The notes: generated by a model not told the origin, from the letters alone. Shown: positions 51,231-63,463, counted from the first letter of the stretch. The stretch is DNA of 64,000 nt from Tomitella gaofuii (GCF_014126825.1 NZ_CP059900.1:2184954-2248953); one strand, 5' to 3'. Numbers and translations: made by a program.

Positions 51231-52030
51231 ACGACGGTACGGCGGCCGGCGCACCGACGACCGGACTCTTCCCCGCAGGCACCTTCAGCCCCGCTCCCGC
51301 GGCGGCGCGCCCCGCCGCGATGCTGCGTTCGCAGGTGCGGATGGAGCTGACGCTGCTGCTGCGCCACGGCGAACAGCTCATGCTCACGCTGCTCATCCCC
51401 ATCGCGATCCTCGTCGCGGTGACGCTGTTGCCGTTCGGCGACTTCGCCGACCCCCGCGTCGACCACATCCTGCCGATGGTGCTGGCGGTGGCGGTGATGT
51501 CCACCGCGTTCACCGGCCAGGCGATCGCCGTGGGATTCGACCGCCGCTACGGCGCGCTGAAACGGATCGGCGCCACCGCCCTGCCCAAGTGGGGCATCGT
51601 CGCGGGCAAGAGCGGCGCGGTCGTCATCGTCATCCTCGGCCAGCTGGTGATCCTCGGCGCGATCGCCGCGGCCCTCGGATGGCGGCCGGGCGCGGCCACC
51701 ATCGGGCTGGTGCTGCTGTCGGTGGCCGTGGGCACCGTCGCCTTCGCCACGCTGGGACTGCTCGTCGGCGGCCGGCTCAAGGCGGAGATCGTGCTGGCGC
51801 TGGCCAATATCATCTGGTTCGCGCTGCTCGCCGTGGCGGGCCTGGTGCTCATCCGCGACGACGTCTCCGGCGCCGTCTACACCCTGGCCACGCTGCTGCC
51901 CTCCGGGGCGCTCACCGAAGCGCTGCTGCAGGCGCAGGCGGGTGCGGTCGACTGGGCCGCGCTGGGCGTCCTGGCGGTGTGGGGCCTGCTGGGCGGGGCG
52001 GCCGCCGTGCGCACGTTCCGGTTCGAATAG
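51227..52030 (+). CDS. ABC-2 type exporter permease (Rv1457c-like)
   Basis: 267 aa, ATG overlapping the ATPase stop (ATGA). After 45 residues there are six hydrophobic segments ('LMLTLLIPIAILVAVTLLPF', 'LPMVLAVAVMSTAFTGQAIA', 'GAVVIVILGQLVILGAIAAA', 'IGLVLLSVAVGTVAFATLGL', 'VLALANIIWFALLAVAGLVL', 'WAALGVLAVWGLLGGAAAVR'). The motif 'GFDRRYGALKRIGATALPKW' between helices 2 and 3 is typical of ABC-2 permeases. In many relatives ctaA follows; here the operon ends. Confidence 0.88.
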   Translation: MNDGTAAGAPTTGLFPAGTFSPAPAAARPAAMLRSQVRMELTLLLRHGEQLMLTLLIPIAILVAVTLLPFGDFADPRVDHILPMVLAVAVMSTAFTGQAIAVGFDRRYGALKRIGATALPKWGIVAGKSGAVVIVILGQLVILGAIAAALGWRPGAATIGLVLLSVAVGTVAFATLGLLVGGRLKAEIVLALANIIWFALLAVAGLVLIRDDVSGAVYTLATLLPSGALTEALLQAQAGAVDWAALGVLAVWGLLGGAAAVRTFRFE

Positions 52031-52077
52031 CGCGGACGACACCGGCCGACGGCGTCCGCGGAAGCGTGCGCCGGGCC

Positions 52078-52365
52078 TCAGAGTCCGCGGCCGGACCAGC
52101 CCGCCATCCTGTGCGCGTGCCCCGGCGCGGGGGTGGCGGCCGCGACCAGATCGCGGTCCCAGTCGGAGGCCGTCAGCTCCGGGACCGCCTCCACGACGGC
52201 CTGCGCGGCGGCCATGGAGTCGACCATCTCATCGCCCATGACGCCGTCCGCCCCCACCAGGGTGATGCGGACGCCGCGCAGCCCCACAGGCTGCAGGACG
52301 GCCTTGGCCGCACCACCGTGCGCGGCGATGAAGCTCCGGATCGATGCGGTGGCCTTGTCGCTCAT
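52078..52365 (-). CDS. Small hypothetical protein, 95 aa
   Basis: Unrecognised. ATG 52365 starts 'SDKATASIRSFIAAHGGAAK', followed by 'VGLRGVRITLVGADGVMGDE' and 'SMAAAQAVVEAVPELTASDW'; no membrane helix or signal peptide. It lies between the ABC-2 permease (convergent) and qor (divergent, 104 bp). Codon bias and a compact alpha/beta pattern make it probably real. The C-terminal 'HAHRMAGWSGRGL' is basic. Confidence 0.62.
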   Translation of the reverse strand: MSDKATASIRSFIAAHGGAAKAVLQPVGLRGVRITLVGADGVMGDEMVDSMAAAQAVVEAVPELTASDWDRDLVAAATPAPGHAHRMAGWSGRGL

Positions 52366-52469
52366 GCACACGACCTTACCGGCCCGTCCGCCGGCGCCCG
52401 GAGCCGGAGTTCCGGGCGCCGACCGCCCGCCGCCTCCCGGGCGGCCGGCACGCGGTGTAGAACGGCATC

Positions 52470-53438
52470 ATGCGCGCAATCCAGATCCTCGAGTACGGCG
52501 GGCCGGAGGTCCTGCGCCCCGCCGAGCTCCCCCGCCCGCAGCCCGGGCCGGCCGACCTCGCGGTGTCGGTCGACGCGGTGGGCGTCAACTACATCGACAC
52601 GTACTTCCGCACGGGGACGTATCCGCGACCGCTGCCGTTCGTCCCGGGCATCGAGGGGGCCGGCCGCGTCACCGAGGTGGGCGCGGAGGTGCAGGGCTTC
52701 GCCGTGGGCGACCGGGTCGCATGGGCCAGCGGCAACGACTCCTACGCCCAGCACGCCGTGGTGCCCGCGGAGGTGGCCGTCCACGTGCCGTCGGGCGTCG
52801 ACGACGCGGTGGCGGCCTCGGCGCTGCTGCAGGGCATGACGGCCCACTACCTGATCACCTCCACGTATCCGGCCCGCCGCGGCGACACCGTGCTCGTGCA
52901 TGCGGGCGCCGGCGGCGTCGGGCTGCTGCTCACGCAGATGGCGGCCGCGCGCGGCATCCGGGTCATCACCACGGTGTCCACGCACGAGAAGGAGGAGCTC
53001 TCCCGCGCCGCCGGGGCGGTCCACGTGCTCCGATACGGCTCTGAGCTGGTGGATCGGGTGCGCGACCTCACCGACGGCGCCGGGGTGGACGCCGTCTACG
53101 ACGGGGTGGGCCGGTCCACGTTCGACCAGAGCCTCCGGTGCGTGCGCACACGGGGCACGCTTGCGCTGTTCGGCGCGGCGAGCGGGCCGGTGCCGCCGTT
53201 CGACCCGCAGCGGCTCAACGAAGCCGGGTCGGTATACCTCACCCGGCCGACGCTGGCGCACTATGTGGCCGGGCGCGCCGAACTCGACTGGCGGGCGGGC
53301 GCGGTGTTCGCGGCGATCGCCGACGGCGCGCTGGACGTGCGGGTGGCGGCGCGGTACCCCCTGGCCGATGCCGTGCGGGCGCACACGGACCTGGAGGCGC
53401 GCCGCACCACCGGGTCGATCGTGCTGCTGCCCGGCTGA
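52470..53438 (+). CDS. qor: NADPH:quinone reductase, zeta-crystallin type
   Basis: MDR-family quinone oxidoreductase, 322 aa from ATG 52470 (Rv1454c-like). 'MRAIQILEYGGPEVLRPAEL' opens it, 'VGVNYIDTYFRTGTYPRPLP' is the Qor substrate-domain motif, 'LQGMTAHYLITSTYPARRGD' and the NADPH loop 'VLVHAGAGGVGLLLTQMAAA' follow. No structural or catalytic Zn Cys, as expected. The C-terminus 'LEARRTTGSIVLLPG' is characteristic. Confidence 0.93.
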   Translation: MRAIQILEYGGPEVLRPAELPRPQPGPADLAVSVDAVGVNYIDTYFRTGTYPRPLPFVPGIEGAGRVTEVGAEVQGFAVGDRVAWASGNDSYAQHAVVPAEVAVHVPSGVDDAVAASALLQGMTAHYLITSTYPARRGDTVLVHAGAGGVGLLLTQMAAARGIRVITTVSTHEKEELSRAAGAVHVLRYGSELVDRVRDLTDGAGVDAVYDGVGRSTFDQSLRCVRTRGTLALFGAASGPVPPFDPQRLNEAGSVYLTRPTLAHYVAGRAELDWRAGAVFAAIADGALDVRVAARYPLADAVRAHTDLEARRTTGSIVLLPG

Positions 53439-53465
53439 CGGGCGGCCCCGTCCCGGACGGGCGGG

Positions 53466-54494
53466 TCAGCTCACGAGCGAGGCGACGGTGGGCAGGTCCA
53501 GAATGGAATCCACCGCGAGCACGAGGAAGACCGCCGCCAGGTAGTTGTTCGACAGGATGAACAGCTTGAGCGGCTGGACTTCGGCGCCGTTCTTGACGCC
53601 CTTGTGCAGCCGGATCGCCATGCCCAGGAACCAGGCCCCGATGACCGCGGCGCCGATGGCGTAAAGCAACCCGGCGGCGGGGATGAGCGCGAAGGTGGTG
53701 AGCACGGTGGCGGCGGTGTAGAGCACGATGCGCCACGTGACCACCTGCGGCTCCGCGACGACCGGCAGCATCGGCACGCCGGCGGCCTCGTAGTCCTCGC
53801 GGTAGCGCATGCCCAGCGCCCAGGTGTGCGGCGGGGTCCAGAAGAAGATGATCAGGAACATCACCACGGCCTGCCAGCCGATGGTGCCGGTGACCGCGGC
53901 CCAGCCGATCATCACCGGCATGCACCCGGCCGCGCCGCCCCACACCACGTTCTGCGGCGTCCGGCGCTTGAGCACCTTGGTGTAGACGAGCACGTAGAAG
54001 GCGATAGTGGCGACGATGAGCAGGCCGGAGAGCAGGTTGGTCATCAGCCACAGCCACACGAACGAGGCCGCGCCCAGCACCAGGCCGAACACGAGGGCCT
54101 GCCGCGTGGTGACGGTGTCCGCGGCCAGCGGGCGCTTCTTGGTGCGCTTCATGACCTTGTCGATGTCCGCGTCCACCACGCAGTTGAGCGTGTTCGCGCT
54201 GGCCGCGCCCAGGAAGCCGCCGACCAACGTGGTGAGGATCAGCAGGACGTCGTGCAGATCCAGCCCGCCGCGGTCCGCCAGCAGCATCGCGGGGATGGTG
54301 GCGACGAGCAGCAACTCGATGATGCGCGGCTTGGTGAGGGCGATGTACGCGCCGACCACCTCGCGGACGCGTGTCAGCCGTCCACGCAGGGTCTTCGGCG
54401 CGGAGTCCAGTGCCCCGCGGGGACCCGTGGGAGCGGCCTGGCCGCTTCGGACGCCGCTGTTGTCGCGTCCATGGGCCTGATCCACTGTCCGCAC
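53466..54494 (-). CDS. ctaB: Protohaem IX farnesyltransferase (haem O synthase) CtaB
   Basis: UbiA-family membrane prenyltransferase making haem O for the aa3 oxidase, 342 aa. GTG 54494 is preceded by AGGAGAAC; the frame to 54614 is not supported. '[20 protein letters not shown]' starts the domain, and the prenyl-diphosphate Asp motif is '[20 protein letters not shown]'. '[20 protein letters not shown]' with '[15 protein letters not shown]' is the second Asp-rich/PPH region. Nine helices expected. The usual ctaA partner is not in this window. Divergent from tkt. Confidence 0.94.
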   Translation of the reverse strand: MRTVDQAHGRDNSGVRSGQAAPTGPRGALDSAPKTLRGRLTRVREVVGAYIALTKPRIIELLLVATIPAMLLADRGGLDLHDVLLILTTLVGGFLGAASANTLNCVVDADIDKVMKRTKKRPLAADTVTTRQALVFGLVLGAASFVWLWLMTNLLSGLLIVATIAFYVLVYTKVLKRRTPQNVVWGGAAGCMPVMIGWAAVTGTIGWQAVVMFLIIFFWTPPHTWALGMRYREDYEAAGVPMLPVVAEPQVVTWRIVLYTAATVLTTFALIPAAGLLYAIGAAVIGAWFLGMAIRLHKGVKNGAEVQPLKLFILSNNYLAAVFLVLAVDSILDLPTVASLVS

Positions 54495-55015
54495 ACGTTC
54501 TCCTAGTGCTCTCGCCCGGCCTGGATGCGGCGTCGACGCTCGGCCGGCCGCCACGGAGCGCCGACGACGGCGGACCGCTTCTGCCCGTCGCGACCGATCC
54601 TCCTCCGTCGACATCGCCCGCGCTGCGGAACGCCCGCTTGCGTGGCGTGCTCATCGACGTCGATCGACGAGGGAAGGGTTTCGACGCGGCTCCGTGAGCG
54701 GCCGTACCGGCACCGGCGCACATCTACTACAGAGCATGGTAGTGCCTGGCCTGTGCAACGGAAACTCGCGGGCACGGACGAGCCGTGGATCACAGCCCGA
54801 CGCGGCCCGCCCGGGCCGACCGGCGGCGGTGGCCGGAACTCGGAATCGACCGGCGCCTGTGCGCGCACTACTGTGGCAGACGGGGCCGCGTTGCCGGTCC
54901 CCGGTCGCGCCAGGCCGCGCGCCGGGTTCGGGGTCCGAGGCCCGGAGTCCGGCACCGTTCCGCAGAGGTCCGCTCCGCGAACCCACCCAACCGCGAACCC
55001 AGGAGTCATCCGCAC
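54495..55015. other. Divergent ctaB-tkt intergenic region
   Basis: 521 bp without a supportable gene. It holds an inverted repeat, ACTAC-AGAGCATG-GTAGT at 54726-54743, in a locally AT-richer patch, and the tkt ribosome site AGGAG at 55001-55005. Frames crossing it are Arg/Pro-rich shadows. Confidence 0.5.
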
Positions 55016-57139
<2,124 letters not shown>

Positions 57140-57151
57140 GGAGGACCTATC

Positions 57152-58270
57152 ATGCCGACCAACGAACGTCTCGACAACCTCAGCAAGGCGGGCGTGTCCG
57201 TCTGGCTCGACGACCTGTCGCGCGACCGACTCGACAGCGGCAATCTCGCGCAGCTCGCGTTGACCCGCAGCGTCGTGGGGGTCACGACCAACCCGACGAT
57301 CTTCGCCGGCGCACTGTCGAAGGGCACCGCCTACGACGCCCAGATCGCGCAGATCGCCGCCCGCGGCGGCGACACCGCGGACGCGATCCGCGAGCTCACC
57401 ACGGACGACGTCCGCCGCGCCTGCGACGTGCTGCGCGAGCAGTACGAGGCCTCCGGGCACGTCGACGGCCGGGTGTCCATCGAGGTGGATCCCACGCTGG
57501 CCGCAGACACCGACGGCACGGTGGCCCAGGCGCTGGACCTGTGGAAGACGGTGGACCGGCCGAATCTGCTCATCAAGATCCCCGCCACCCCCGCCGGCGT
57601 GCCCGCCATCACCCGGGTCATCGCGGAGGGCGTGTCGGTGAACGTCACGCTGATCTTCTCGGTGGAGCGTTACCGGGAGGTCATGGACGCCTACCTGTCC
57701 GGGCTCGAGGCCGCCGCGGAGGCGGGCCATCCTCTGGCAGAGATCCACTCGGTGGCGTCGTTCTTCGTCTCCCGCGTGGACAGCGAGATCGACAAGCGCC
57801 TCGACGCCGTGGGCACCGCGGAGGCGAAGGCGCTGCAGGGCAAGGCCGGCCTGGCCAACGCCCGGCTCGCGTACGCCGCGTTCGAGGAGGTCTTCACCGA
57901 CACGAACGAGCGGTGGAACGCGCTGGTCGGCCAGGGCGCCACCGTGCAGCGTCCGCTGTGGGCGTCCACCGGGGTGAAGAATCCGGATTACCCCGACACG
58001 CTCTACATCACCGGGCTCGTCGCGGCGGACACCGTGAACACGATCCCGGAAAAGACGCTCGAAGCGTTCGCCGACCACGGCGAGGTCGAGGGCGACACCG
58101 TCAGCGGGCGGGGCGCCGAAGCGCAGGAGGTCTTCGACGCGCTCGCCGGGGCGGGCATCGACCTGGCCGACGTCTTCGGCCTGCTCGAGCGCGAGGGCGT
58201 GCAGAAGTTCGACGTGTCCTGGTCGGAGCTCATGGACTCGGTGCGCGGCCAACTCGAATCCGCCCGCTGA
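57152..58270 (+). CDS. tal: Transaldolase
   Basis: 372 aa, ATG 57152 with GAGGAGGAC upstream, 12 nt after tkt. Long actinobacterial transaldolase type. '[20 protein letters not shown]' and '[18 protein letters not shown]' open the barrel, '[20 protein letters not shown]' follows, and the Schiff-base Lys lies in '[17 protein letters not shown]' near residue 142. '[18 protein letters not shown]' and '[20 protein letters not shown]' complete the active site. Makes erythrose-4-P and fructose-6-P. Confidence 0.96.
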   Translation: MPTNERLDNLSKAGVSVWLDDLSRDRLDSGNLAQLALTRSVVGVTTNPTIFAGALSKGTAYDAQIAQIAARGGDTADAIRELTTDDVRRACDVLREQYEASGHVDGRVSIEVDPTLAADTDGTVAQALDLWKTVDRPNLLIKIPATPAGVPAITRVIAEGVSVNVTLIFSVERYREVMDAYLSGLEAAAEAGHPLAEIHSVASFFVSRVDSEIDKRLDAVGTAEAKALQGKAGLANARLAYAAFEEVFTDTNERWNALVGQGATVQRPLWASTGVKNPDYPDTLYITGLVAADTVNTIPEKTLEAFADHGEVEGDTVSGRGAEAQEVFDALAGAGIDLADVFGLLEREGVQKFDVSWSELMDSVRGQLESAR

Positions 58271-58273
58271 CGG

Positions 58274-59935
58274 GTGCGCTCCCCTCTCACGGGCGCCGCG
58301 CCCGTCACCGCGCACAACCCACTGCGCGACCCCCGCGACCGGCGTCTGCCCCGGATCGCGGGGCCGTGCAGCCTGGTCATCTTCGGCGTCACCGGCGACC
58401 TCGCGCGCAAGAAGCTGTTGCCCTCCGTCTACGACCTGGCCGCGGCCGGTCTGCTGCCGCCCGGGTTCGGGCTCGTGGGGTTCGGGCGCCGCGAATGGTC
58501 CGACGACGAGTTCCGGCAGTTCGTGCTCGACTCCATCGAAGGCCGCACGCGCGCCCCGTTCAAGAGGGCGGTGTGGGAGCGGCTGGCCGAGGGGATCCGG
58601 TTCGTCGGCGGCGCGTTCGACGAGGACGCCGCCTACGGTCGCCTGGCGGAATCGCTCGCCGGTCTCGACGCGGAACGCGGCACCGCCGGAAACTACGCGT
58701 TCTACCTGGCCATCCCCCCGGCCGCGTTCCCGCCGGTGTGCGCCCATCTGGACGCGCACGGCCTCGCGCAGGAGCGGGTCCTCCGCCCCGCAGAGCAGGG
58801 CGGCGACGGGAGCGAGCGCGACGGGGCCCCCGGCGGGGCGGGGCTGCTCGCCGGCGGTCGCCCCGACGGCACCTCGCCCGGCGAACGGGACCACTGGCGC
58901 CGGGTGGTGATCGAGAAGCCGTTCGGCCACGACCTCGAGAGCGCTCGGGCCCTCAACGGCGCCATCACCGAGGTGTTCGACGAGCGCAACGTCTTCCGCA
59001 TCGACCACTACCTGGGCAAGGAGACCGTCCAGAACATCCTGGCGCTGCGCTTCGCCAACCAGCTGTTCGATCCGTTGTGGAACTCGCACTACGTCGACCA
59101 CGTGCAGATCACGATGGCCGAGGACATCGGGCTGGGCGGCCGAGCGGGCTACTACGACGGCATCGGCGCGGCACGCGACGTCATCCAGAACCATCTGCTG
59201 CAGCTTCTTGCGCTCACTGCGATGGAAGAGCCCGTCAGCTTCGAACCCCGCGCCATCCAGGCGGAGAAGATCAAGGTGCTCTCGGCCACCCGGCTGGCCG
59301 CGCCGCTGTCCGAGACCACGGCCCGCGGGCAGTACGCCCGCGGGTGGCAGGGCTCGGAACAGGTGTGCGGGCTGCAGGAGGAGAAGGGGTTCGCCGAAGG
59401 CTCCACGACGGAGACCTTCGCGGCGATCACCCTCGAGGTGGATTCGCGGCGCTGGGCCGGGGTGCCGTTCTATCTGCGCACGGGCAAGCGGCTGGGGCGC
59501 CGGGTCACCGAGATCGCCGTGGTCTTCACCCGCGCGCCGCACCTGCCGTTCGACACCACGATGACCGAGGAGCTGGGGCAGAACGCCCTGGTGATCCGGG
59601 TGCAGCCCGACGAGGGCATCACCGTGCGCTTCGGCTCCAAGGTGCCCGGCTCGTCCATGGAGGTCCGCGACGTCAACATGGACTTCAGCTACGGGCAGGC
59701 GTTCACCGTCTCCTCCCCCGAGGCTTACGAGCGGCTCATCCTCGACGTGCTGCTCGGCGAGCCGTCGCTGTTCCCCGTGGGCGAGGAAGTGGAACTGTCC
59801 TGGGCGATCCTCGAGCCCGTCCTGGAGGCGTGGGCGGCCGGAGGGGCGCCCGAGCCCTACGAGTCCGGCGGGTGGGGGCCCTCGTCGGCGGATGCAATGC
59901 TCCGCAGGTCCGGAAGGGAGTGGCGGCGACCATGA
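58274..59935 (+). CDS. zwf: Glucose-6-phosphate dehydrogenase
   Basis: NADP-dependent first step of the oxidative pentose phosphate pathway, 553 aa from GTG 58274, 3 nt after tal (GTG 58304 is an alternative). 'CSLVIFGVTGDLARKKLLPS' is the coenzyme loop, 'VIEKPFGHDLESARALN' and 'IDHYLGKETVQNILALRFAN' hold the substrate-binding and catalytic His/Lys. 'PFYLRTGKRLGRRVTEIAVV' lies in the C-terminal domain. Unusual: a Gly/Asp/Pro-rich insert of roughly 32 residues just before 'DHWRRVVIEKPFG' (58785-58885) makes it longer than usual. Overlaps opcA (ATGA). Confidence 0.96.
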   Translation: MRSPLTGAAPVTAHNPLRDPRDRRLPRIAGPCSLVIFGVTGDLARKKLLPSVYDLAAAGLLPPGFGLVGFGRREWSDDEFRQFVLDSIEGRTRAPFKRAVWERLAEGIRFVGGAFDEDAAYGRLAESLAGLDAERGTAGNYAFYLAIPPAAFPPVCAHLDAHGLAQERVLRPAEQGGDGSERDGAPGGAGLLAGGRPDGTSPGERDHWRRVVIEKPFGHDLESARALNGAITEVFDERNVFRIDHYLGKETVQNILALRFANQLFDPLWNSHYVDHVQITMAEDIGLGGRAGYYDGIGAARDVIQNHLLQLLALTAMEEPVSFEPRAIQAEKIKVLSATRLAAPLSETTARGQYARGWQGSEQVCGLQEEKGFAEGSTTETFAAITLEVDSRRWAGVPFYLRTGKRLGRRVTEIAVVFTRAPHLPFDTTMTEELGQNALVIRVQPDEGITVRFGSKVPGSSMEVRDVNMDFSYGQAFTVSSPEAYERLILDVLLGEPSLFPVGEEVELSWAILEPVLEAWAAGGAPEPYESGGWGPSSADAMLRRSGREWRRP

Positions 59936-60837
59936 TCGTGGACTTGCCCGACACCACCACGAAGAACGTCATCCAGCGCCTCTACGAGGTCCGGGAAGCC
60001 GGCGGCGCGGTGACGTTGGGGCGCGTGCTCACGCTCGTGGTGGGAATCGGCGACGAGGCGGACACTGAGCGTTCCATCGAGGCCGCCAACGAGGCGAGCC
60101 GCGAGCATCCGTGCCGCATCATCGTCGTCGTCCACCACTCCCGCTCGGAGCGCACCGTGCTCGACGCGCAGATCCGCGTCGGCGCCGACGCGGGCGCCTC
60201 CGAGGTGGTGGTGCTGCGGCTGCACGGCGCCCTGTCGTCCCACAGCGACAGCGTGGTGACCCCGTTCCTGCTGCCGGACACGCCCATCGTCACCTGGTGG
60301 CCCGGCGACGGCCCCGACGTGCCGCGGGAGGATCCGCTGGGGCGCATCGCGTTGCGCCGGATCACCGGGCCGTCCACGGCGGAGCCCCGCGGGCTGTTGC
60401 AACGGCGGTGGGAGGGCTACGCGAGCGGCGACACCGACCTGGCCTGGCCCGCCATCACCGCGTGGCGCGCTCTGCTGGCGACGGCCATCGAGCATCCCGA
60501 GTTCTCGCCCATCGACCGCGCCGAGGTCACGGGCCCGGCGGACGATCCCTCCGCCGACCTGCTGGCCGGGTGGCTGGCGACCGCGCTCGACGTGCCGGTG
60601 ACCCGTCGCGACGGCGCCGAGGGAGCCGTCCTGAGCTCCGGCGACGACACCGTGTCGCTGGTGCGCGTGTCGGACACCGTCGCCGTCCTGAGCCGGCCCG
60701 GCGAGCGGGACAGCCGGGTGGCGCTGTCGCACCGCCACGAGTGGGACTGCCTCGCCGAGGAGCTCCGGCGGCTCGACCCGGACGAGATCTACGAGGACGC
60801 GCTGGCAGGCGCAGCGCGCGTCGCCTACGAGTCCTGA
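59932..60837 (+). CDS. opcA: G6PD assembly/activator protein OpcA
   Basis: 301 aa, ATG overlapping the zwf stop. 'VDLPDTTTKNVIQRLYEVRE' opens it, followed by 'CRIIVVVHHSRSERTVLDAQ', 'VVVLRLHGALSSHSDSVVTP', 'LLPDTPIVTWWPGDGPDVPR' and 'DTDLAWPAITAWRALLATAI', all typical of OpcA. It binds and redox-activates G6PD; in Mycobacteriales it has been linked to coenzyme F420/NADPH supply and oxidative stress. Confidence 0.95.
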   Translation: MIVDLPDTTTKNVIQRLYEVREAGGAVTLGRVLTLVVGIGDEADTERSIEAANEASREHPCRIIVVVHHSRSERTVLDAQIRVGADAGASEVVVLRLHGALSSHSDSVVTPFLLPDTPIVTWWPGDGPDVPREDPLGRIALRRITGPSTAEPRGLLQRRWEGYASGDTDLAWPAITAWRALLATAIEHPEFSPIDRAEVTGPADDPSADLLAGWLATALDVPVTRRDGAEGAVLSSGDDTVSLVRVSDTVAVLSRPGERDSRVALSHRHEWDCLAEELRRLDPDEIYEDALAGAARVAYES

Positions 60838-60912
60838 CTGCCGCGCGCCCTCCCGCGGGCGGCCGACCGCACATCGGATCCGCGCCCGCCCGGCGGGCGG
60901 GAAGGAGCTGGA

Positions 60913-61623
60913 ATGACCACCGAGATCGTACGCGAAGCCGACCAGGACGGCATCGTCACCGCCGCGGCCGCCCGCCTCACCGTGCTCATCGCCGAGGCCA
61001 TCGCGCAACGGGGACGCGCCCGCGTGGTGCTCACCGGCGGCGGCGCCGGCATCGGATTGCTGGCCGCGCTGCGCGAAGCGAGGATCGAGTGGCCCAAGGT
61101 GGAGCTGTACTGGGGCGACGAGCGATTCGTCGCCGGCGACGACGGCGACCGCAACGAACTGCAGGCGCGCGAGGCGCTGCTGGCGCACGTCCCCGTCGTC
61201 GAGGACCAGGTTCATGCGATGCCGGCCGACGACGGCGTGTTCGCCGGCGACGTCGACGGGGCGGCACGCCGATACGCGGAGCTCGTCGAGCAGGTCGACG
61301 CGTTCGACGTGCACCTGCTGGGGATGGGCGGCGAGGGCCACATCAACTCGATCTTCCCGCACTCCCCGGCCGTGGCGGAGCAGGCGGCCACCGCGGTGCC
61401 GGTGCGGGACTGCCCCAAACCGCCGCCGACCCGCATCACCCTGACCCTCCCGATGGTGCGGCGCGCACGGCAGGTGTGGCTGCTGGTGGCGGGCGGCGCC
61501 AAGGCGGAGGCGGCGGCCGCCGCAGTGGGCGGGGCGGACGCGGCCGACGTGCCCGCGGCGGGCGCCGTGGGCACCGAGAAGACCGTATGGTTCCTCGACG
61601 ACGCGGCGGCGGGTTCGATGTAA
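60913..61623 (+). CDS. pgl: 6-phosphogluconolactonase
   Basis: Hydrolyses 6-phosphogluconolactone, 236 aa, DevB type. ATG 60913 with GGAAGGAG upstream; a 7-bp GC hairpin (60883-60899) stands just before it. 'RARVVLTGGGAGIGLLAALR' is the phosphate loop, 'VELYWGDERFVAGDDGDRNE' the WGDER motif, 'DVHLLGMGGEGHINSIFPHS' the GxGxxGHxxSxFP motif with the catalytic His, and 'TLTLPMVRRARQVWLLVAGG' the end. Last pentose phosphate gene of the operon. Confidence 0.95.
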   Translation: MTTEIVREADQDGIVTAAAARLTVLIAEAIAQRGRARVVLTGGGAGIGLLAALREARIEWPKVELYWGDERFVAGDDGDRNELQAREALLAHVPVVEDQVHAMPADDGVFAGDVDGAARRYAELVEQVDAFDVHLLGMGGEGHINSIFPHSPAVAEQAATAVPVRDCPKPPPTRITLTLPMVRRARQVWLLVAGGAKAEAAAAAVGGADAADVPAAGAVGTEKTVWFLDDAAAGSM

Positions 61624-61773
61624 GGCGCTCTACTGCCGCAGGATGAGCGCGGCCCGCATCGTCCGGGCTCCGCAACGTCAACGCCCACCGAACGGTTCGC
61701 GACACGAGTGGCCCCGTGCGCGTTCCACGGCGAAATCGTGGCCTGCTCGGACCGCACGACATCTGTTCGCTGA

Positions 61774-63417
61774 TCAACCGCGCCGACCGATTCCCCGATC
61801 CTGTTCCTGACGTTCGCGGAGCGCGTCGAGCTTGCGTTCTTCACCCTCGTGCTCGGCCTCGTCGAGAACGCGCGCCTCGTCCTCCGGGTCCGCGGCCAGC
61901 CAGCTGCCGCGCGTCGACCGGCCGGCCACGCCGAGTTTGTTGAGCTTCTTCGGCAACTGCGCGCCCTGGTATTCCAGAGGGATCGGGTGGCCATGCTCGT
62001 CGACCGGTCCGAGCGGTTGGTGCACCTCGATGTACTCGCCGTGCGGCAGCCGCTTGACATGGCCGGTCTCGATGCCGTGCTCGAGCACCTCACGATCGCT
62101 ACGCTGCAGTGCGAGGCAGAATCGGTACGTCACGAAATAGGCGAGGGGCGGTACCACCACCGCGCCGATACGGCCGATCCACGTCGTCGCGTTCAGCGAA
62201 ATGTGGAAGACCAGCGCGAGGATGTCGTTCATGCCGGACAACATGAGTATTACGTAGAACGACAAGGCCATGACGCCCAGTGACGTGCGCACGGGGGTAT
62301 CCCGCGGGCGTTGCAGCAGGTTGTGGTGCCGGGTGTCTTTCGTCAACTTCTGCTCGATCCACGGGTAGACGAACAACAGCACGAAAATCGCGCCCAGCAT
62401 CACGACCACCCAGACGATGGCCGGAACGGTGTATGGACCGAGGTAGAGCTCCCAGTCCGGGAAGATGCGGGCCGCACCCTCGGTGAACAGCATGTACATG
62501 TCCGGCTGGGATCCGGCCGACACCTGGGACGGGTTATAGGGTCCCAGGTTCCAGATCGCGTTGATCTGGAAGACACCGCCCATGAGTGCGAGGATTCCGA
62601 ATGTCATGGCGAAGAATCCGCCGGAATGCAGGGCGAATACCGGAAGGATGCGGACGCCGACCACGTTGTTCTCCGTGCGCGCCGCGTCCGGATACTGGGT
62701 GTGCTTCTGGTACCACACGAGCGCCAGGTGCGCGCCGATGAGCGCGAGCAGGATGCCAGGGATGAGCAGGATGTGCAGCACGTACATGCGCGGCACGATG
62801 ATGGTACCGGGCCAGTCGCCGCCGAATATCGCCCAATGCAGCCAGGTGCCGATGACCGGCAGACCCAGGATCATGCCGGACATGATCCGGAGGCCGGTGC
62901 CGGAGAGCAGGTCGTCCGGCAGTCCGTAGCCGAAGAAACCCTCGGCGATCGACAGCAGCAGCATGACGCAGCCGATCACCCAGTTGGCCTCACGCGGCTT
63001 GCGGAATGCGCCGGTGAAGAAGACACGGCTCAGATGCACGATGATCGCCGCGACGAACATCAGCGCGGCCCAGTGGTGGATCTGGCGGGCGAACAGGCCG
63101 CCGCGCACCTCGAACGAGATGTTCAGGGCCGACTCGTACGCCTTGGACATCTCGATGCCGCGCAGCGGCTGGTAGACGCCGTTGTAGGTGGTCTCGGCCA
63201 TTGACGGGTCGAAGAACAGCGAGAGGTAGATGCCCGAGATGATGAGGACGATGAAGCTGTAGAGGGCGATCTCGCCGAGCAGGAACGACCAGTGGGTGGG
63301 GAAGACCTTGTTGATCTGGCGACGCATGCCGGCCGAGAGCCGGTAGCGCTCGTCCATGTTGTTCGCGGCCTTCGCGACCCGCTCAGACGTGCGGGCCTGT
63401 TCGCTGCTCACTTGCAT
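61774..63417 (-). CDS. qcrB: Cytochrome bc1 complex cytochrome b subunit, orphan QcrB copy
   Basis: 547 aa, ATG 63417 with CGAGGTG upstream. Eight or nine helices. Haem ligands in '[20 protein letters not shown]' and '[20 protein letters not shown]', Qo-site region '[20 protein letters not shown]' ([11 protein letters not shown]) and the long actinobacterial C-terminus '[20 protein letters not shown]'. It resembles Rv2196 QcrB, but qcrC and qcrA are not beside it: pgl and secG flank it. The base composition looks a little less GC-extreme than neighbours by eye (not measured). Probably a second, divergent copy, a paralogue or a transferred gene; whether it enters a bcc-aa3 supercomplex is unknown. 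Confidence 0.9.
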   Translation of the reverse strand: MQVSSEQARTSERVAKAANNMDERYRLSAGMRRQINKVFPTHWSFLLGEIALYSFIVLIISGIYLSLFFDPSMAETTYNGVYQPLRGIEMSKAYESALNISFEVRGGLFARQIHHWAALMFVAAIIVHLSRVFFTGAFRKPREANWVIGCVMLLLSIAEGFFGYGLPDDLLSGTGLRIMSGMILGLPVIGTWLHWAIFGGDWPGTIIVPRMYVLHILLIPGILLALIGAHLALVWYQKHTQYPDAARTENNVVGVRILPVFALHSGGFFAMTFGILALMGGVFQINAIWNLGPYNPSQVSAGSQPDMYMLFTEGAARIFPDWELYLGPYTVPAIVWVVVMLGAIFVLLFVYPWIEQKLTKDTRHHNLLQRPRDTPVRTSLGVMALSFYVILMLSGMNDILALVFHISLNATTWIGRIGAVVVPPLAYFVTYRFCLALQRSDREVLEHGIETGHVKRLPHGEYIEVHQPLGPVDEHGHPIPLEYQGAQLPKKLNKLGVAGRSTRGSWLAADPEDEARVLDEAEHEGEERKLDALRERQEQDRGIGRRG

Positions 63418-63463
63418 TCACCTCGCCGCTGATGCTGGCTACCTGATGAAAGTGTGTGAGAAA

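Noticed and set aside
54495-54614. N-terminal extension of CtaB to 54614
   Set aside because: The extra 40 residues are Arg-rich without family support, and AGGAG precedes the GTG at 54494.
60883-60899. GC hairpin just before the pgl ribosome site
   Set aside because: A 7-bp stem this GC-rich is expected by chance here; no sign of a regulator or switch.
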